64,000 nt of DNA from Andalucia godoyi (Eukaryota > Discoba > Jakobea > Jakobida > Andaluciidae), in contig VRVR01000007.1 of assembly GCA_009859145.1 (NCBI GenBank), positions 248,001 through 312,000 on the forward strand, read 5' to 3'. Numbering within the stretch: the first letter of the stretch is position 1; every line of letters begins with the position of its first letter. Below are positions 30,840-41,424 of the stretch, in pieces. Under the pieces are notes generated by a model, which was not told the DNA's origin, ran no database searches, and saw only the letters and a list, made by a program, of their open reading frames with translations. Made by a program: the position numbers and the translations under genes.

Positions 30840-32697
30840 ATGGACCGTACTTCTTCTCCGTCGTCGTCGGCGCCATCGGCATCAGAGGAATCGGAAAGTG
30901 ATTCTGCGTTGATGGCGCAGATCCGATCGAGTAATGTGGACTTTCTGGATCTCGCATCGAAAAGTAAGCTTATGGAAGATGAGTCGGTTTATGGAGTTTC
31001 TGTCAGTCTTGCGCCTGAGATGGTAAAAGCTGCCGAAGCGACCCGCCAGCTTTTGCAGGACTTCAGGAGCAAGAAACAGCTGAATGCGTCGATCGCATCT
31101 GGGTTTGCGACTTCTCGACAATACGATTCCGATGATGAGCGATCCATGATCAAGGACGCAAGCAAGACAATGTCGTCCTCAGGGAGCGAGTCTTCGCTTT
31201 CTTCCATCGAAGGCGACAATGACAACGGCAATGACTCTGAAAAGTCAGTGATGGAGGAATCGCGCGAGAATCTGGAAGAGTCCGCGTTCATCGCTGTGGA
31301 GGATTCTCGCACGGTGGATAGGAGCAGTGCCCCGGTTGCGGAGCTTGCACAATTTCCAGTTTGGTGCGACGAGTTGTGTAGAAAGATGTGGGCGACGGAG
31401 ATGCCGATGGCCGTCCGGCTGCATAATGAGATTGTTGCGTTCGCAGGGTTTATGAAGCTCTCCAAGGAGGAAGCGCTGTTGAACGACTTGACAATTTTGA
31501 GACTGCGAAAGTTCTTCTCAAAGGGCACGTTCGAGAGCCTTGTTGTTCCTTTCGGATCTTCCGGGGTCGGCCTTTCTCTGCCGCTGGCGGACATTGATGT
31601 TGCGGTGTTCGCACGGCACGGTGGTGCTCACAATGCAAAGAGAAGGCTGCACGCTGTCGCATCATTGCTCCAAAAGAGCGGCATTGCGACAAACGTGAAA
31701 GTAATCGGAAAGGCAAAGATCCCACTTATCAAGTACACCGATTCGGTGACTGGGGTGGACGTGGACGTGAGCTTTGATTCCTCCAATGGCGTCCGAAATA
31801 CGCAATGTGTCCACAACCTATTGGAAGATTATCCAGAGGCCCGACCTTTGATTTGTGTTCTGAAATATGTACTGAAGCTCCGGAAGCTAAATGAAGTGTT
31901 TACTGGTGGCCTTGGATCGTATGCGCTGGTGGTGATGGTGATTTCTTTCCTGCAGCAGTTTACGAGGAACTTCGCCATGGACGCTCGACATCAGCAATCG
32001 AATCTTGGCGTGTTGCTCATGCACTTTTTGCGGTTTTACGGTTTCGATTGCAATTACGACATGATTGGCTTCCGAGTGGTCGGAGAGGGATCGTATTTCG
32101 ATCGAAGTCGCGCGCATTTTAGAGGAATGGGAAACGATGGCAAGCTTTGCATCAAGGATCCCGAGGACAGTGACAATGATCTGGGTTGCAAGTCGTACAT
32201 GTATCGGCAAGTTCAGGAAGCATTCGCTGCGTGTTGGAAGTTGTTGGTGTCCAGGCGACTCAACGACATTCTCATTCGAAGTCACAAGAGTCGAAAGTGG
32301 GATGCCGAGGACCCACATCAGATGATGGAGGACCTTCTCTTGGCACATCATTCGACCACTCCGTTCAACGACTTTTCTGAACTGCAAGAGGCCCCAACAT
32401 TGTTGTCAAGAATTCTTAGAATACGAAGCTTCGATGCGAGGAAACGTAGACACATGCAGCACGTTATTTATCCATTGGCGGTGAAGGACGCCGCTGCACT
32501 CAGCGAGGAGAGTGCAGATTATGCCAAGGTTCACTCGGTGAAGAACGTCTTTCATCTTCTTGGAGAGCGTTTCCAGTTCGATGCGTACATTTCTGAAGAA
32601 GACGGCCCAGAAATTGAGGACAGTCAACTTAATGTGCAAGGATTCTTTGACGAAGCCAGTCAGCGAATTGACGATCATGGCAGTGATGATGATGATG

Positions 32698-32734
<37 letters not shown>

Positions 32735-33167
32735 TGATGATGATGATAATAATGCTAACGATGCATTTGAGGAGGACGAAGATTCTGGCTACGAAAGCGA
32801 GGTTGAAATTGTAAGCGCTTCTTCTTCTCGACAACCGAATGCGACACAGACCAGCGCTCATCCGAAAATTGCGATGCCTGGCACCGGCCAAGCCGAGGTT
32901 GCGAAGTGGCAAGCCGACAAGCCTTCATCTTTCAGTATTGCTGCGGAAAAGAGGTTTACGGACTCGAGCGATGACTCTTCGGTTGTGGAAGTTGCGAACT
33001 CGGGGAGCGTTCACAAGCAACTCTATGCGTCCTCAACTTCGGACTCGGAGTCCTGCGAGGAACCTTTGCCCAAATTGTCAAAGCCGCAGCACATTCATTC
33101 TCGGCAGCATCCTCCGGCCGATCGATCCCACGGATCTCGTCGTCGGCCTCAGCGTGACAAACGGTAG
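30840..33167 (+). CDS. TRF4/5-type non-canonical poly(A) polymerase (TENT4-like)
   Basis: A 775-residue protein. Residues 1-150 are acidic and serine-rich. The nucleotidyltransferase core has the signature FGSSGVGLSLPLADIDVAVF (about residues 238-257), with the two catalytic Asp at about 251 and 253. A third Asp lies in GVDVDVSFD (about 305-310). The PAP-associated part includes RPLICVLKYVLKLRKLNEVF and GGLGSYALVVMVISFLQ. This order fits TRF4/TRF5/PAPD5-7, which add short oligo(A) tails to nuclear RNAs for exosome decay (TRAMP) or guanylate mRNA tails. The C-terminal third is disordered, with a poly-Asp tract (DNA 32686-32755). The first in-frame ATG is 30840. No intron. Confidence 0.88.
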
Positions 33168-33445
33168 GTGGGGAATCATAAAAGCATTTTTTAAAATATT
33201 AAATTGATGATTGCCAATTCTGCAATGGCTTGCGGCTGCAAACGCCATTTCCAACCGGAGACGCGGAATCGTCGCTTGACCAAAAAGGCAGGAAAATGAA
33301 ATTAAAAAAAAATAATAATTATTAAAAATCAAATCAAATCTATACACCTTTTTTCTTTTCCTTTGAGCAGTCGTGAACAGATGTCCACCATGCAGCAAAG
33401 GGGGAAAAAAATCAAAACGCGGTGCAGGATTACTTCCCAAACTTT
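33168..33445. other. Convergent 3' intergenic region
   Basis: AT-rich, with A-runs at 33300-33335; no gene seen. Confidence 0.5.
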
Positions 33446-34642
33446 TCACCGCCCGCTTTGTTGTTCTAGAAAGTTTGCGAGCCGTTCCTCGCGGTCCTTT
33501 TGATCGAGCGCATTCACGAAATCGTCTAAAAGCTCTCCGTCCATCATGAACTGGTAGCCATGTTTGGAGAATCCTATTCTATGATCAGTGATTCGATCCT
33601 GTGGAACATTGTACGTCCGTATCTTTTCGGACCTGTCCCCCGTTCCAATAAGGGATGACCGCTGCCTATTCTGCTCTTGCTGCAGCTCTAACCGTCTCAT
33701 TTCAAAAATACGCGCTCGCAAAATCTTCAATGCTTTCGCCTTGTTCTTGTGCTGAGACCGATCATCCTGGCACGTAACAACGACGCCCGTTGGAATGTGC
33801 GTGATTCGCACAGCCGATTCTGTCTTGTTCACGTGTTGTCCGCCAGCCCCGCCAGCGCGGTAGGTATCAATCCTAAGATCATCGTCGTGAATTTCAGCTT
33901 CACCGTCAAGAGGTTCGTCGGAATCTGGAAGAACGGCAACCGATGCCGTGGACGTATGAACCCTTCCTGCAGCCTCCGTCGCTGGAACCCTCTGGATGCG
34001 ATGCACTCCAGATTCAAATTTCAGCAGTCCGTACGTACCATTTGGCGCCGCAACGGACAGCACAGCTTCTCGGATTCCTCCTACCTCGGTATTTGACACT
34101 GACAGCACTTCGGCTTTCCACTGTGGAGTCTTTTCAGCGTACCGCACATACATTCGAAGCAATTCCGATGCAAACAAGGAGGCTTCGTCCCCTCCCGCGC
34201 CCGAGCGAATTTCAATAATGGAATCTGCGTCATCCGATGGATCTTTTGGCAGAAGATCCAGCATCAGTTGTGATTTCGCTTCAGAGACACAGCTCATCAA
34301 CTCCGCAATCTCCGACCGCGCCAGATCGGCCAAATCTGCATCCTTTCCGCGAATCATTTGATCGCAGTCCTGGATGCTCTCGAAAATCCGTTGATACTCT
34401 TCGATTCTAGTCAAGATTGGATGCAAATGCGATATCCGCTTCGCCAATTTCGGCTGCGTTTGCACATCTTCCAACAGCCGTGAATATTCAATCTTGAGCT
34501 CCGAGCACGCATTCATGATCGCAGGCGGAAGACGAATCTCGGAAAGCGGATCTTTTGCAGAAAAACGTCTCTGAAACAACGGCATGATCCGCAAAGGAAG
34601 TTTTAGAAAGACGGTCCGAATCGGGCTGAGTATGCTAAACAT
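33446..34642 (-). CDS. Mitochondrial peptide chain release factor 1
   Basis: A 398-residue class I release factor. The N-terminus (MFSILSPIRTVFLKLPLRIM) looks like a mitochondrial targeting peptide. Domain 2 has the conserved IEIRSGAGGDEASLFASELL. The catalytic loop is YRAGGAGGQHVNKTESAVRI, with GGQ at about residue 265, followed by QHKNKAKALKILRARI. RTYNVPQDRITDHRI near the C-terminus is typical of RF1-type factors. It hydrolyses peptidyl-tRNA at UAA/UAG codons in mitochondria. The codon-recognition tripeptide can be sought before the GGQ loop (around VHRIQRVPATEAAGRVHTS). It is intronless. Confidence 0.93.
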   Translation of the reverse strand: MFSILSPIRTVFLKLPLRIMPLFQRRFSAKDPLSEIRLPPAIMNACSELKIEYSRLLEDVQTQPKLAKRISHLHPILTRIEEYQRIFESIQDCDQMIRGKDADLADLARSEIAELMSCVSEAKSQLMLDLLPKDPSDDADSIIEIRSGAGGDEASLFASELLRMYVRYAEKTPQWKAEVLSVSNTEVGGIREAVLSVAAPNGTYGLLKFESGVHRIQRVPATEAAGRVHTSTASVAVLPDSDEPLDGEAEIHDDDLRIDTYRAGGAGGQHVNKTESAVRITHIPTGVVVTCQDDRSQHKNKAKALKILRARIFEMRRLELQQEQNRQRSSLIGTGDRSEKIRTYNVPQDRITDHRIGFSKHGYQFMMDGELLDDFVNALDQKDREERLANFLEQQSGR

Positions 34643-34742
34643 CTGTCACAACACAAAAAAAAATACGCAAAACTCACAACACATGTAAGAGTAGCAATAA
34701 CAGCGGATTCCTGGAGAAGAAAAATAATAATAAATAAGGCAT

Positions 34743-35382
34743 TACCGTTGAATGATAACACGCCATTGTCATGCATATGCGGGAAGTATGCATAAACAGA
34801 CACAGTCAATACAGGCCGATACAAGCACGTTTGCTTCACAGGAATTCGTGCTTACGCACGCTCGGCCAAAATTCAGCCGGTGACGCAGGCTCCGTTTTTT
34901 CGACACTCTTTAACGCAACATCCGTAGCCATCTATTCTATCATTCGTTGGTTTCACTTTTTTTGGTTTCACTTTTTTAATTCAAATATGGGCGTGAGTGC
35001 CTGGGATGACGCATTCGCCTACGCCGACGCCGCCCGATGCAGGGCCTCCTAGGTCCCGCAGACCTACTAAGAGACCACGTGTCACAACGCCTACCGCCTC
35101 TCCCTCTCGTATCTCCAGGTGCACCAATCGCGCTGCAACTGAGGACACGAAAGCGCCTGCTGCTAGGGCCGTCGGAATCAAAATGCACCCTTCTCAGGAA
35201 CAACGTGTCACGCTGAGAAAAGTGGCTCGCAGATTGATCGAGATTGGGAACGGAGCGCGGAACATCTATCTGAAGAGCGCCGCGAGGCATGTTGGGGCCG
35301 ATCCCCTTCCCGGCAACGGGATGCAAGGATTGAATATGCATGTCTATTCGTAGGTATGCATGTTCAGTGTATAATGTAGGCG
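34743..35382 (+). mobile_element. Short Fanzor-derived non-autonomous element (copy C)
   Basis: About 640 bp from left end TACCGTTGAA to the shared right end GTGTATAATGTAGGCG. It matches copy B (1924-2473) in inverted orientation over most of its length, including the same internal deletion junction. An open frame at 34997-35353 reads a Pro/Thr/Arg-rich leader, then AVGIKMHPSQEQRVTLRK (TnpB-type N-terminus). It passes straight to NGARNIYLKSAARHVGADPL, the piece after the last RuvC motif. The nuclease core and zinc ribbon are missing. A hairpin with 11-bp arms (35331-35341 and 35356-35366) sits just inside the right end. Mobilisation would need a full-length protein in trans. Confidence 0.78.
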
Positions 35383-35565
35383 TCCAACCCAAAGCCTCTC
35401 CAAACATTTGGCTTGCATGCTGCGCCTTAAACAGATTATTTGGCGTAAAAAGGGACTTTTACAGTCAGCTTCATCACCCATCAGCGATTATAAGGAATCG
35501 GTTGTCAATATCCGACAGCGTCTCATTGGGCGTCGACCTGCACACCTACGCCGCCGCCGCCACAA
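35383..35565 (+). repeat. Dispersed repeat R2, copy 2
   Basis: Matches both blocks of copy 1 (5683-6112), without the roughly 240-bp middle, and also ends in ACAACA repeats. It begins directly at the right end of the Fanzor-derived element. Confidence 0.6.
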
Positions 35566-35620
35566 CAACAACGACATCAACCGGTAACACCAAGGCTGTG
35601 CGAAAGACGATAGATCTCAG

Positions 35621-35734
35621 GTACGGCCATACTAGAGTGAAAATACCGCATCCCGTCCGATTTGCGAAGTCAAGTGCTCTCAGGCTGGAGTAGTACTGAG
35701 GTGGGTGACCACTCGGGAATTCCCAGTGCTGTAC
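35621..35734 (+). rRNA. 5S ribosomal RNA gene
   Basis: About 114-118 nt with eukaryotic 5S landmarks in order. GTACGGCCATAC begins the molecule. CCCGTCCGATTTGCGAAGTC corresponds to the loop B/C region. GGCTGGAGTAGTACTGAGG is followed by GTGGGTGACCACTCGGGAAT, which covers the internal C box. GTGCTGTAC closes helix I by pairing with the 5' GTACGGC. A T5 run (35735-35739) follows as the RNA polymerase III terminator. The exact 5' end may be 1-2 nt earlier. It is a single unit, not in a tandem array or next to rRNA genes here. Confidence 0.93.
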
Positions 35735-35739
35735 TTTTT
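35735..35739 (+). terminator. RNA polymerase III T-run terminator of 5S rRNA
   Basis: TTTTT directly after the 3' end of the 5S molecule. Confidence 0.85.
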
Positions 35740-35820
35740 GCTTGCTTGGACGGCATCACCGTACTCGATTTGTGTGTTACTGCGCGGAAGATGCTGTACT
35801 GTGAAATGTTTTTTTAATTT

Positions 35821-36441
35821 TTACTGTGCAAAAATGGCTGCGAAGATGGCAACGAGCAGTGCCGCAACGAATACCGAGGACGAGAAGGCAGCCGCGGACG
35901 ACGGAGCGACATATCCCGATTTTGTCGTGGTGCACTTGTAATTGTAGTTTCCTCCGGAGATGCAAAGTGTCGGGTCCAATGCAGATGTAGCGCAGCCAGT
36001 TGTGGCTGGTGAGCCGGTGGCCAAGACATAGATTCCCTTTTCAAGCCCATCGCCTCCTGTAATATCAAGATAGTAGCACCCTGCCGACGCACCCGACAAG
36101 TCTGTCATGGTTATCTGGCCGTTAGAAATGGTATACTGGTTCGTTGTCGTGTACGCAGCAACATAATACGTCGTACCGCCGTTCACCACGGTTCCAGCAG
36201 GATTAGAGTACGTAACGTGGGTTGCGTTGTATGTAACACTGTATGACTGGACGACAGGGTTTGGAGTGATGCATTGGTACGGAGCAGAGCCGCCCGTGCT
36301 GGTGGTCGCTGCGTACTGGTAGCAGTTTCCAGTCCATGTTCCAACCACAGAGGACGCAGTCGCCGCATCGGCAGAAGCAGATGGCAACAGGCAGAGAACT
36401 GCAGCTGCCAACACAATCGTCAGCGCCTTCTTCATGGACAT
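35821..36441 (-). CDS. Secreted or membrane-anchored Ser/Thr/Tyr-rich protein
   Basis: A 206-residue protein from ATG 36441 with a clear signal peptide (KKALTIVLAAAVLCLLPSAS, cleavage likely near ADA). The mature part is rich in Thr, Ser, Tyr, Gly and Cys (GTWTGNCYQYAATTSTGG, MTDLSGASAGCYYLDITGG) with about six cysteines, suggesting a disulphide-stabilised beta fold. The C-terminus is a hydrophobic stretch (SSSVFVAALLVAIFAAIFAQ) after small residues, consistent with a GPI signal or a single membrane anchor. I do not recognise a family; it may be a surface protein. It lies only 80 bp from the 5S rRNA gene and converges on it. Confidence 0.7.
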   Translation of the reverse strand: MSMKKALTIVLAAAVLCLLPSASADAATASSVVGTWTGNCYQYAATTSTGGSAPYQCITPNPVVQSYSVTYNATHVTYSNPAGTVVNGGTTYYVAAYTTTNQYTISNGQITMTDLSGASAGCYYLDITGGDGLEKGIYVLATGSPATTGCATSALDPTLCISGGNYNYKCTTTKSGYVAPSSAAAFSSSVFVAALLVAIFAAIFAQ

Positions 36442-37543
36442 TTTTGTTTTCTTTTTTTTGCTCAAAAAGAAGAAGCCGGAAACACCGTTCGAACAACAAC
36501 AACAACAACAACAACCAAAAGCAGAAAAGAAAAGAAATCAAGGAAGGCTACGAAAAGAAAAGAATCGAACGGAAGCCGTATCGCGCGTGCCTTTTATACT
36601 GGCGGACTGTGCAGCACTCAGGAACTGCATAAGGAAGTGGCACTTTGGTTAATCGCGAAACGTTTCCTGCAGTTTTGTCAAGGTGGAGGAATGGGCATCA
36701 TAGCAGAGGTCTGCGGAGCCCCATCGCGATGCAAGCAGATCGGAAAACTGCCTGCCTTTGCACAACTTTTTTTTTTCTGGGGGAAAAAAAGAGCAAAAAC
36801 GAGCAGTGGGAAACTGGGGAGGGGTAAAAAAAAATGCATGCCAGGACTTGAAACTCGGGAGCCAAAGAGATGAACTGCGAAATGCGATCAATGGCCAATC
36901 CCTTCTTCACAGTTCGGGAGGTAGTACCATTTATGGATGTGTTTCTTGTTTTCCTCCGCACAGCCGTCAGCCGATCTTATCACTGATTCTGAATACTCAT
37001 TCTTATATGTATTTATTTCTTCTTTCTTTCAATTTCAGCCTGAGAACATTGTATGCGGCATGCTTCCCAGTGCGTGCATGACCGCTCTCGCGAAAGACAG
37101 ATATTGCGCGGCTGTCTGGCTGTCTACATGCTCCTGTGCGCAAAAACTCCGAGGGCACACATCGGTTGTAATCGCGGTTCCCCTCTAACCGGGAAAATAG
37201 ACTTCCCATAAAAGGAAGAAGAATTCTCCGATGAAATGATGAGGCCTCTTGAAATCTTTGATGAATGTGAATCTTGATGATTGTTTGTCATCCTTCCGTG
37301 CGTCCAAACTCGGAAACCCTCTTCTCTCTTTCCGCGTGTGTCAGATGTATCTCTGAGCATGAAATCAGATCTGGAAGATCCACTTCAAAGATAATTCAGA
37401 CTGAGCAGCTCAGTCAGCGTCTTTCCGTCTGAAACTGCGCTCGACAGGAAAGGAAAGAAACACACTTTTCCCATTTTTATTTTATTTTCATCGCTGTTGA
37501 AAATAAATGCAAGTATTTTGAGGCATTATCTCAATTTTCAATT
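36442..37543. other. Intergenic, 1.1 kb, no supported gene
   Basis: Contains an ACAACA run (36496-36523), A-runs at 36783-36790 and 36825-36834, and short open frames on both strands without family signatures. Sequence near 36825-36870 recalls a tRNA T-arm on the minus strand but does not fold as a tRNA. The right part is the promoter side of the ion-channel gene. Confidence 0.45.
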
Positions 37544-39471
37544 ATGAGGGCCGCTCTTCTGCCATTGCTCATTCTCTGTGTCCTTGTGTCGACAGCGACT
37601 GCATCTGCAGCACCACCAAAGGATCCGATTGATGCATCCGTTGTTATTCAAAATGTATGCTTTCTTCCCCCTCTTTTTGCTCCTTTCTCCGTAGCGCTCG
37701 TAGCAATTGATGCTTACGGGTATTGGAATGTGTTGAAGGATGAGCTTGTGTGGTCTTACTTCATGATATGCAGCTGGCGAGCGTTGATCTTTCAGCAGGG
37801 ACTTTTGAAGCTGATGTGATGTTGGCACTTCGTCATCAAGACGGCACACCGTTTGCCGAAAGTGTGGAATTTACAAACACGCAGCGATATCTGAGAATCG
37901 ACAACCGAACAGATCCCACATACTTTTTTCGAGCGCTGACTGCGTTTTATTTCAAGGTCGACGTGCGTTTGTATCCGTTTGATGCACAAGAGCTGAAGAT
38001 CACGTTTTACCTGCCCGAAAACCGGGATGCAGTGTTTCAAAGGGAAAAGTCCATGCTCGTGGATCGGATTCATCTTCCTGGCTGGGAAATCCAGCGAGAT
38101 TCCATGTCATTCTCTTCCGACTGGGTTGATTTCGGAGGAACTGGACCTCGGCAGCTTCACACCTTCGCGTTTCGCATCAATCGGCCCTTTCTGAAATGCA
38201 TCACAACGATTTTCCTTCCCCCCGTGTTCATTTTATTGACATTGCTGTGCTCCTTCTCAATTCCACCGAAGGATGCAATTGCCAGACTCGGCACGGCTTC
38301 TGGATCATTGCTTGCAGCCGTGATGTTCCATGTGAATCTACCAGGAGGAAGCTATCCGATGACAGAGTATTTAACGCTGGCTGACAAATTCATGGCAATC
38401 ACGTATTTTCTCCTCGTCATGTCGAATGTCATGAATGTTGTGTTGATTGTAATGGTTTCTCGAATGGGGGTCAACGACGCGGTGAATCGGATTCATCACC
38501 TGATCGAAATATCGGTTTGGATTGTCTACCCACTTTGCTTCCTTTTCTTGTTCGTCACCTGGCAGTATTTCTTGTTGCTCATTTTTCTGCCGCCGATTTT
38601 CCTGGTTGTCTCATTCTATCTACTGCGAAAATTCAAGAAGCAGATCTCGGCTGTGCGTGAAGCACGCCGCCGCAAGATGTTCCAAGGCGAAGAGTTTGTT
38701 GCCTTTGACGAAGAAAAGTCTAGACACGGCGACTTGAATGGCGAGTACAGCTGCAGTGGACAAGAGGTGCCTTCGCGCTCGCATTCCAGGACGACCATCT
38801 TCCCGAGCGGGTTTGTTCGGAGGTCGCGAGTGTCGCGCACCAACACTGAAATTGACATTGAAGAACTCGATTCTGCCCTCAATTTTGCAGAGGAAGAATC
38901 GCCTGCTCCTTTCCCAGCGAGCCGATTCGCAATCAACAGCAGTGCGCACCAACGATCTTTGGCAGATCCTGGCCGGATGGATTGCCCGAGGCTGCCGACA
39001 ACCTCCAAAACCTGCAGCAAAGAATCGACTGTGTCTGATGCTTCCTTCGCCCAGCATGTCTCCGTGCGGACAAGCTCGGCGACCACGGCTGCACACATAT
39101 GCGTCCCACCTCTTTCAGAAGAGGACCCTCCGCATGCTCCCGCGGTTTCTTTTCCAGCGCCCCAGGACGACAGAAGCGCGCAGATTCCTGTCGGCTCAGG
39201 GCAACTGACTATGACAACAACTGCTACTACAACGACTTCTTCTTCTTCTTCTTCGTCGTCGTCGTCGTCATCGTCTCCCTCCTGTATGCCTCCTTCTGGC
39301 AGCGTTCTAGTTTTCACAGAAGAACCTGCAGACTCTGTATTCCTGGACGTGGCCTTTGTGGACTCGCACTTCGATCACGGTCACAGCGACGACGACGAAA
39401 ATGGCGACTCAGTTTCACTAAGCAGAGAATCTCATGGCGGTCGGCGAAGGAAGCTGCATCGCCAGCGCTGA
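37544..39471 (+). CDS. Pentameric ligand-gated ion channel subunit (Cys-less)
   Basis: Exon 1 (37544-37654) encodes a signal peptide (ALLPLLILCVLVSTATASA) and ASVVIQN. An intron (37655-37773, GTATGC...GCAG, phase 0) joins it to LASVDLSAGTFEADVMLALR, giving the expected first strands of the ligand-binding domain. The product is about 602 residues. FPFD-type motif LYPFDAQELKITFYL (about residue 103) lacks the cysteine of animal Cys-loop receptors. M1 is TIFLPPVFILLTLLCSF; M2 follows PPKDAIARLGTASGSLLAAV; M3 is FMAITYFLLVMSNVMNVVLI. The M4 region is unusually long (WIVYPLCFLFLFVTWQYF plus LLLIFLPPIFLVVSFYLL), and a roughly 270-residue Ser/acidic tail follows. Ligand and ion selectivity are unknown. 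Confidence 0.85.
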
Positions 39472-40184
39472 GCAACTATCTTCTTGTACATACTTTCCCA
39501 TACAGTAACATCCACACCGACGCATTACTATCAAAAAATCCAAACTACCCAGCCGCTCATGTGCCTTTTCCCAAAGAGTTCCGAAGGCAGCTTCAGTTTT
39601 CCGTCAAATCTGGGCTTCCTGCTGTAACATCCGCATTCCTCTGTCTTAACGTTCACTTTTTTCCCTTTCTTCTTTGGATTTGTTACTACTATTTAATTTA
39701 ATTTTAATTTTTCAAATTTCAATTAAAAAATCAAAAGAAAGCGTTATTATGAATATACGACGATGTTGGTTCCGCGGAGTTCTGGGCGACACTGTCGAAA
39801 CCGGGATGATTTTGTGCATGATCACCCGAGTGGGATATTAAACGGAATGGATGAAGGCGATTCCGGCAGAGCAAACTGTATGTATAGCCTGCTTATTTGT
39901 GTAGTGTTTTGCATTCAGCTGCATTGAGTTGCATTTGTATTGAGAAGATGTGATTTCTTGTTATATCTAATTGACCAATTCGCTTACGCAATCGATGATT
40001 TTTCCATGTCGGCCTGTCAGATCCTATTAGCGTACGTCTCGTGGATTTTATGTCCTCTACCATCCTGAAACACGGGGTTTTCTTCTTCATTTTCGCTGTT
40101 TTTTGAGCTCATGAACCTGACCAAATTTCTGGGGAATTTTTGAAATAACAGCCGTCACAATTTGCGAGGAGGAGACCGGAGAGA
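39472..40184. other. Intergenic, no gene seen
   Basis: About 710 bp; T/A-rich at 39680-39745. It separates two plus-strand genes and holds only short frames. Confidence 0.5.
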
Positions 40185-41417
40185 ATGTTTGACAGTGCAG
40201 ATGCGCCAGATGAGCGAGATCGGAAGGAGCGCGCGAGATCCGAGTGGCTTGCTGGACTAGGTATGCTTTTGCACTTCCCTTGCTACCATTATATTTGCGA
40301 TGTACATTCATCCACTGCCATGCAGCATCATTGTTGTTTATTTTGTTTTTGGGAAAGAGTACTCTTATGCATTGATGTGTGACATACTTTTTGCTGGGTG
40401 CTGCGTCGTTTTGCTGTTGGTGGCATTTTGGTATTTTGTTTTGGAGAATGGAAAAACATAGAGGAGCAAATCAAAGAAAAAGAACGACGAAAAAGGCTCG
40501 ATTCTCAGAAAGAGCGAGAGTACGAGGAAAGAAAGTACGCGGAGTCCATGTCGTTCAATCCGTATGGTAAGCCCGGTGGAGGTGCGCCGCTACGAGACTA
40601 TACTGATGAGCCGGCGACCGACCTGGCGAGGGCCAGGAAGGAGCAGAAAATATCTTCGCGTTCCGAGGGGGCGGGAAAGCGAAGCCAGCCTGTGGTGACC
40701 CAAGAAGACGTGCTGCCAGAATTAAAAGGTGGGAAACCGCGCAAGCCAGGACTTACCATCAGAAAGAAGGATGGCGGTGGTCCTTCGACTGCGGCAAACA
40801 GTGCAGAGCAGGAGCTGTTGACGCAGCAATTGGAGGCTGAGAAGCGTGCGGTAGCGCAGTTGGAAGGCCGGCTTCAGAGCATTCGAAATGCAAACCAGGG
40901 GCTTCCGGGTATTCAGGACCCTTATCTGACTGTATCAAAACCGAAGAGTTCGTTTTCTGCCGCAGACTCGAACTCTGGAGAATCGGATAGCGAGTATCGA
41001 TCTGCAGATGGGCGGTCAAGCGTGCTCAATGGAAAGAATGTCGTCATCATACTGAAGGATTTCATCAGAGAAGAAAATGAAGCCCTGCGCATTCAGCTCA
41101 AAAAGCAGGAAACCGTCATATCTCGACTGGCAAAAGAAGCTGAAGACGCCAAGGAACGAAACGGTCAAATGCTACAAGAATTGGAGCATATGAGAAGTTT
41201 GATTCTGGCGGGAAAGCTTCCGATTGCCGACCATTCCCGCGCAAGGCAGATTTCGTCTGCTGCAATGAGAACTCCCAAATCGGAGCGCAAGGAAAGCCCG
41301 CTGCCAAAGCCTCCACCGCACCCACCGAAGTTGTCCGTGCAGCCAGAAAACAAGAGCAGGAGAGGACGACCTCCAATGGTCAACGCTCGAAACATTCCGC
41401 ATGCATTCGTTCCATAG
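40185..41417 (+). CDS. CSPP1-like centrosome/cilium coiled-coil protein
   Basis: Exons 40185-40260 and 40447-41417, joined through an intron starting GTATGC and ending GGAG, in phase, give 348 residues. The text is rich in charged helices (EWKNIEEQIKEKERRKRLDS). It carries SFNPYGKPGGGAPLRDYTDE, matching the NPWG+xGxGAPLRD motif of CSPP1 and related CCDC proteins of centrosomes and ciliary axonemes. A second coiled coil (IREENEALRIQLKKQETVIS) precedes a basic, proline-rich C-terminus. Microtubule or ciliary localisation is inferred from that motif. Its presence argues that the organism has cilia or centrioles. Confidence 0.7.
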
Positions 41418-41424
41418 TTGGCTG

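Noticed and set aside
36820-36900. tRNA-like B box on the minus strand (GTTTCAAGTCC) followed by a T-run
   Set aside because: The T-arm pairs only three of five positions and no acceptor stem can be formed with the upstream sequence; the resemblance is probably chance.
37704-37719. A micro-exon (about 16 nt) in the ion-channel gene
   Set aside because: Joining exon 1 directly to the ATGCAG acceptor at 37773 keeps phase and aligns with the channel fold. The micro-exon either breaks the frame or needs a 25-nt intron.
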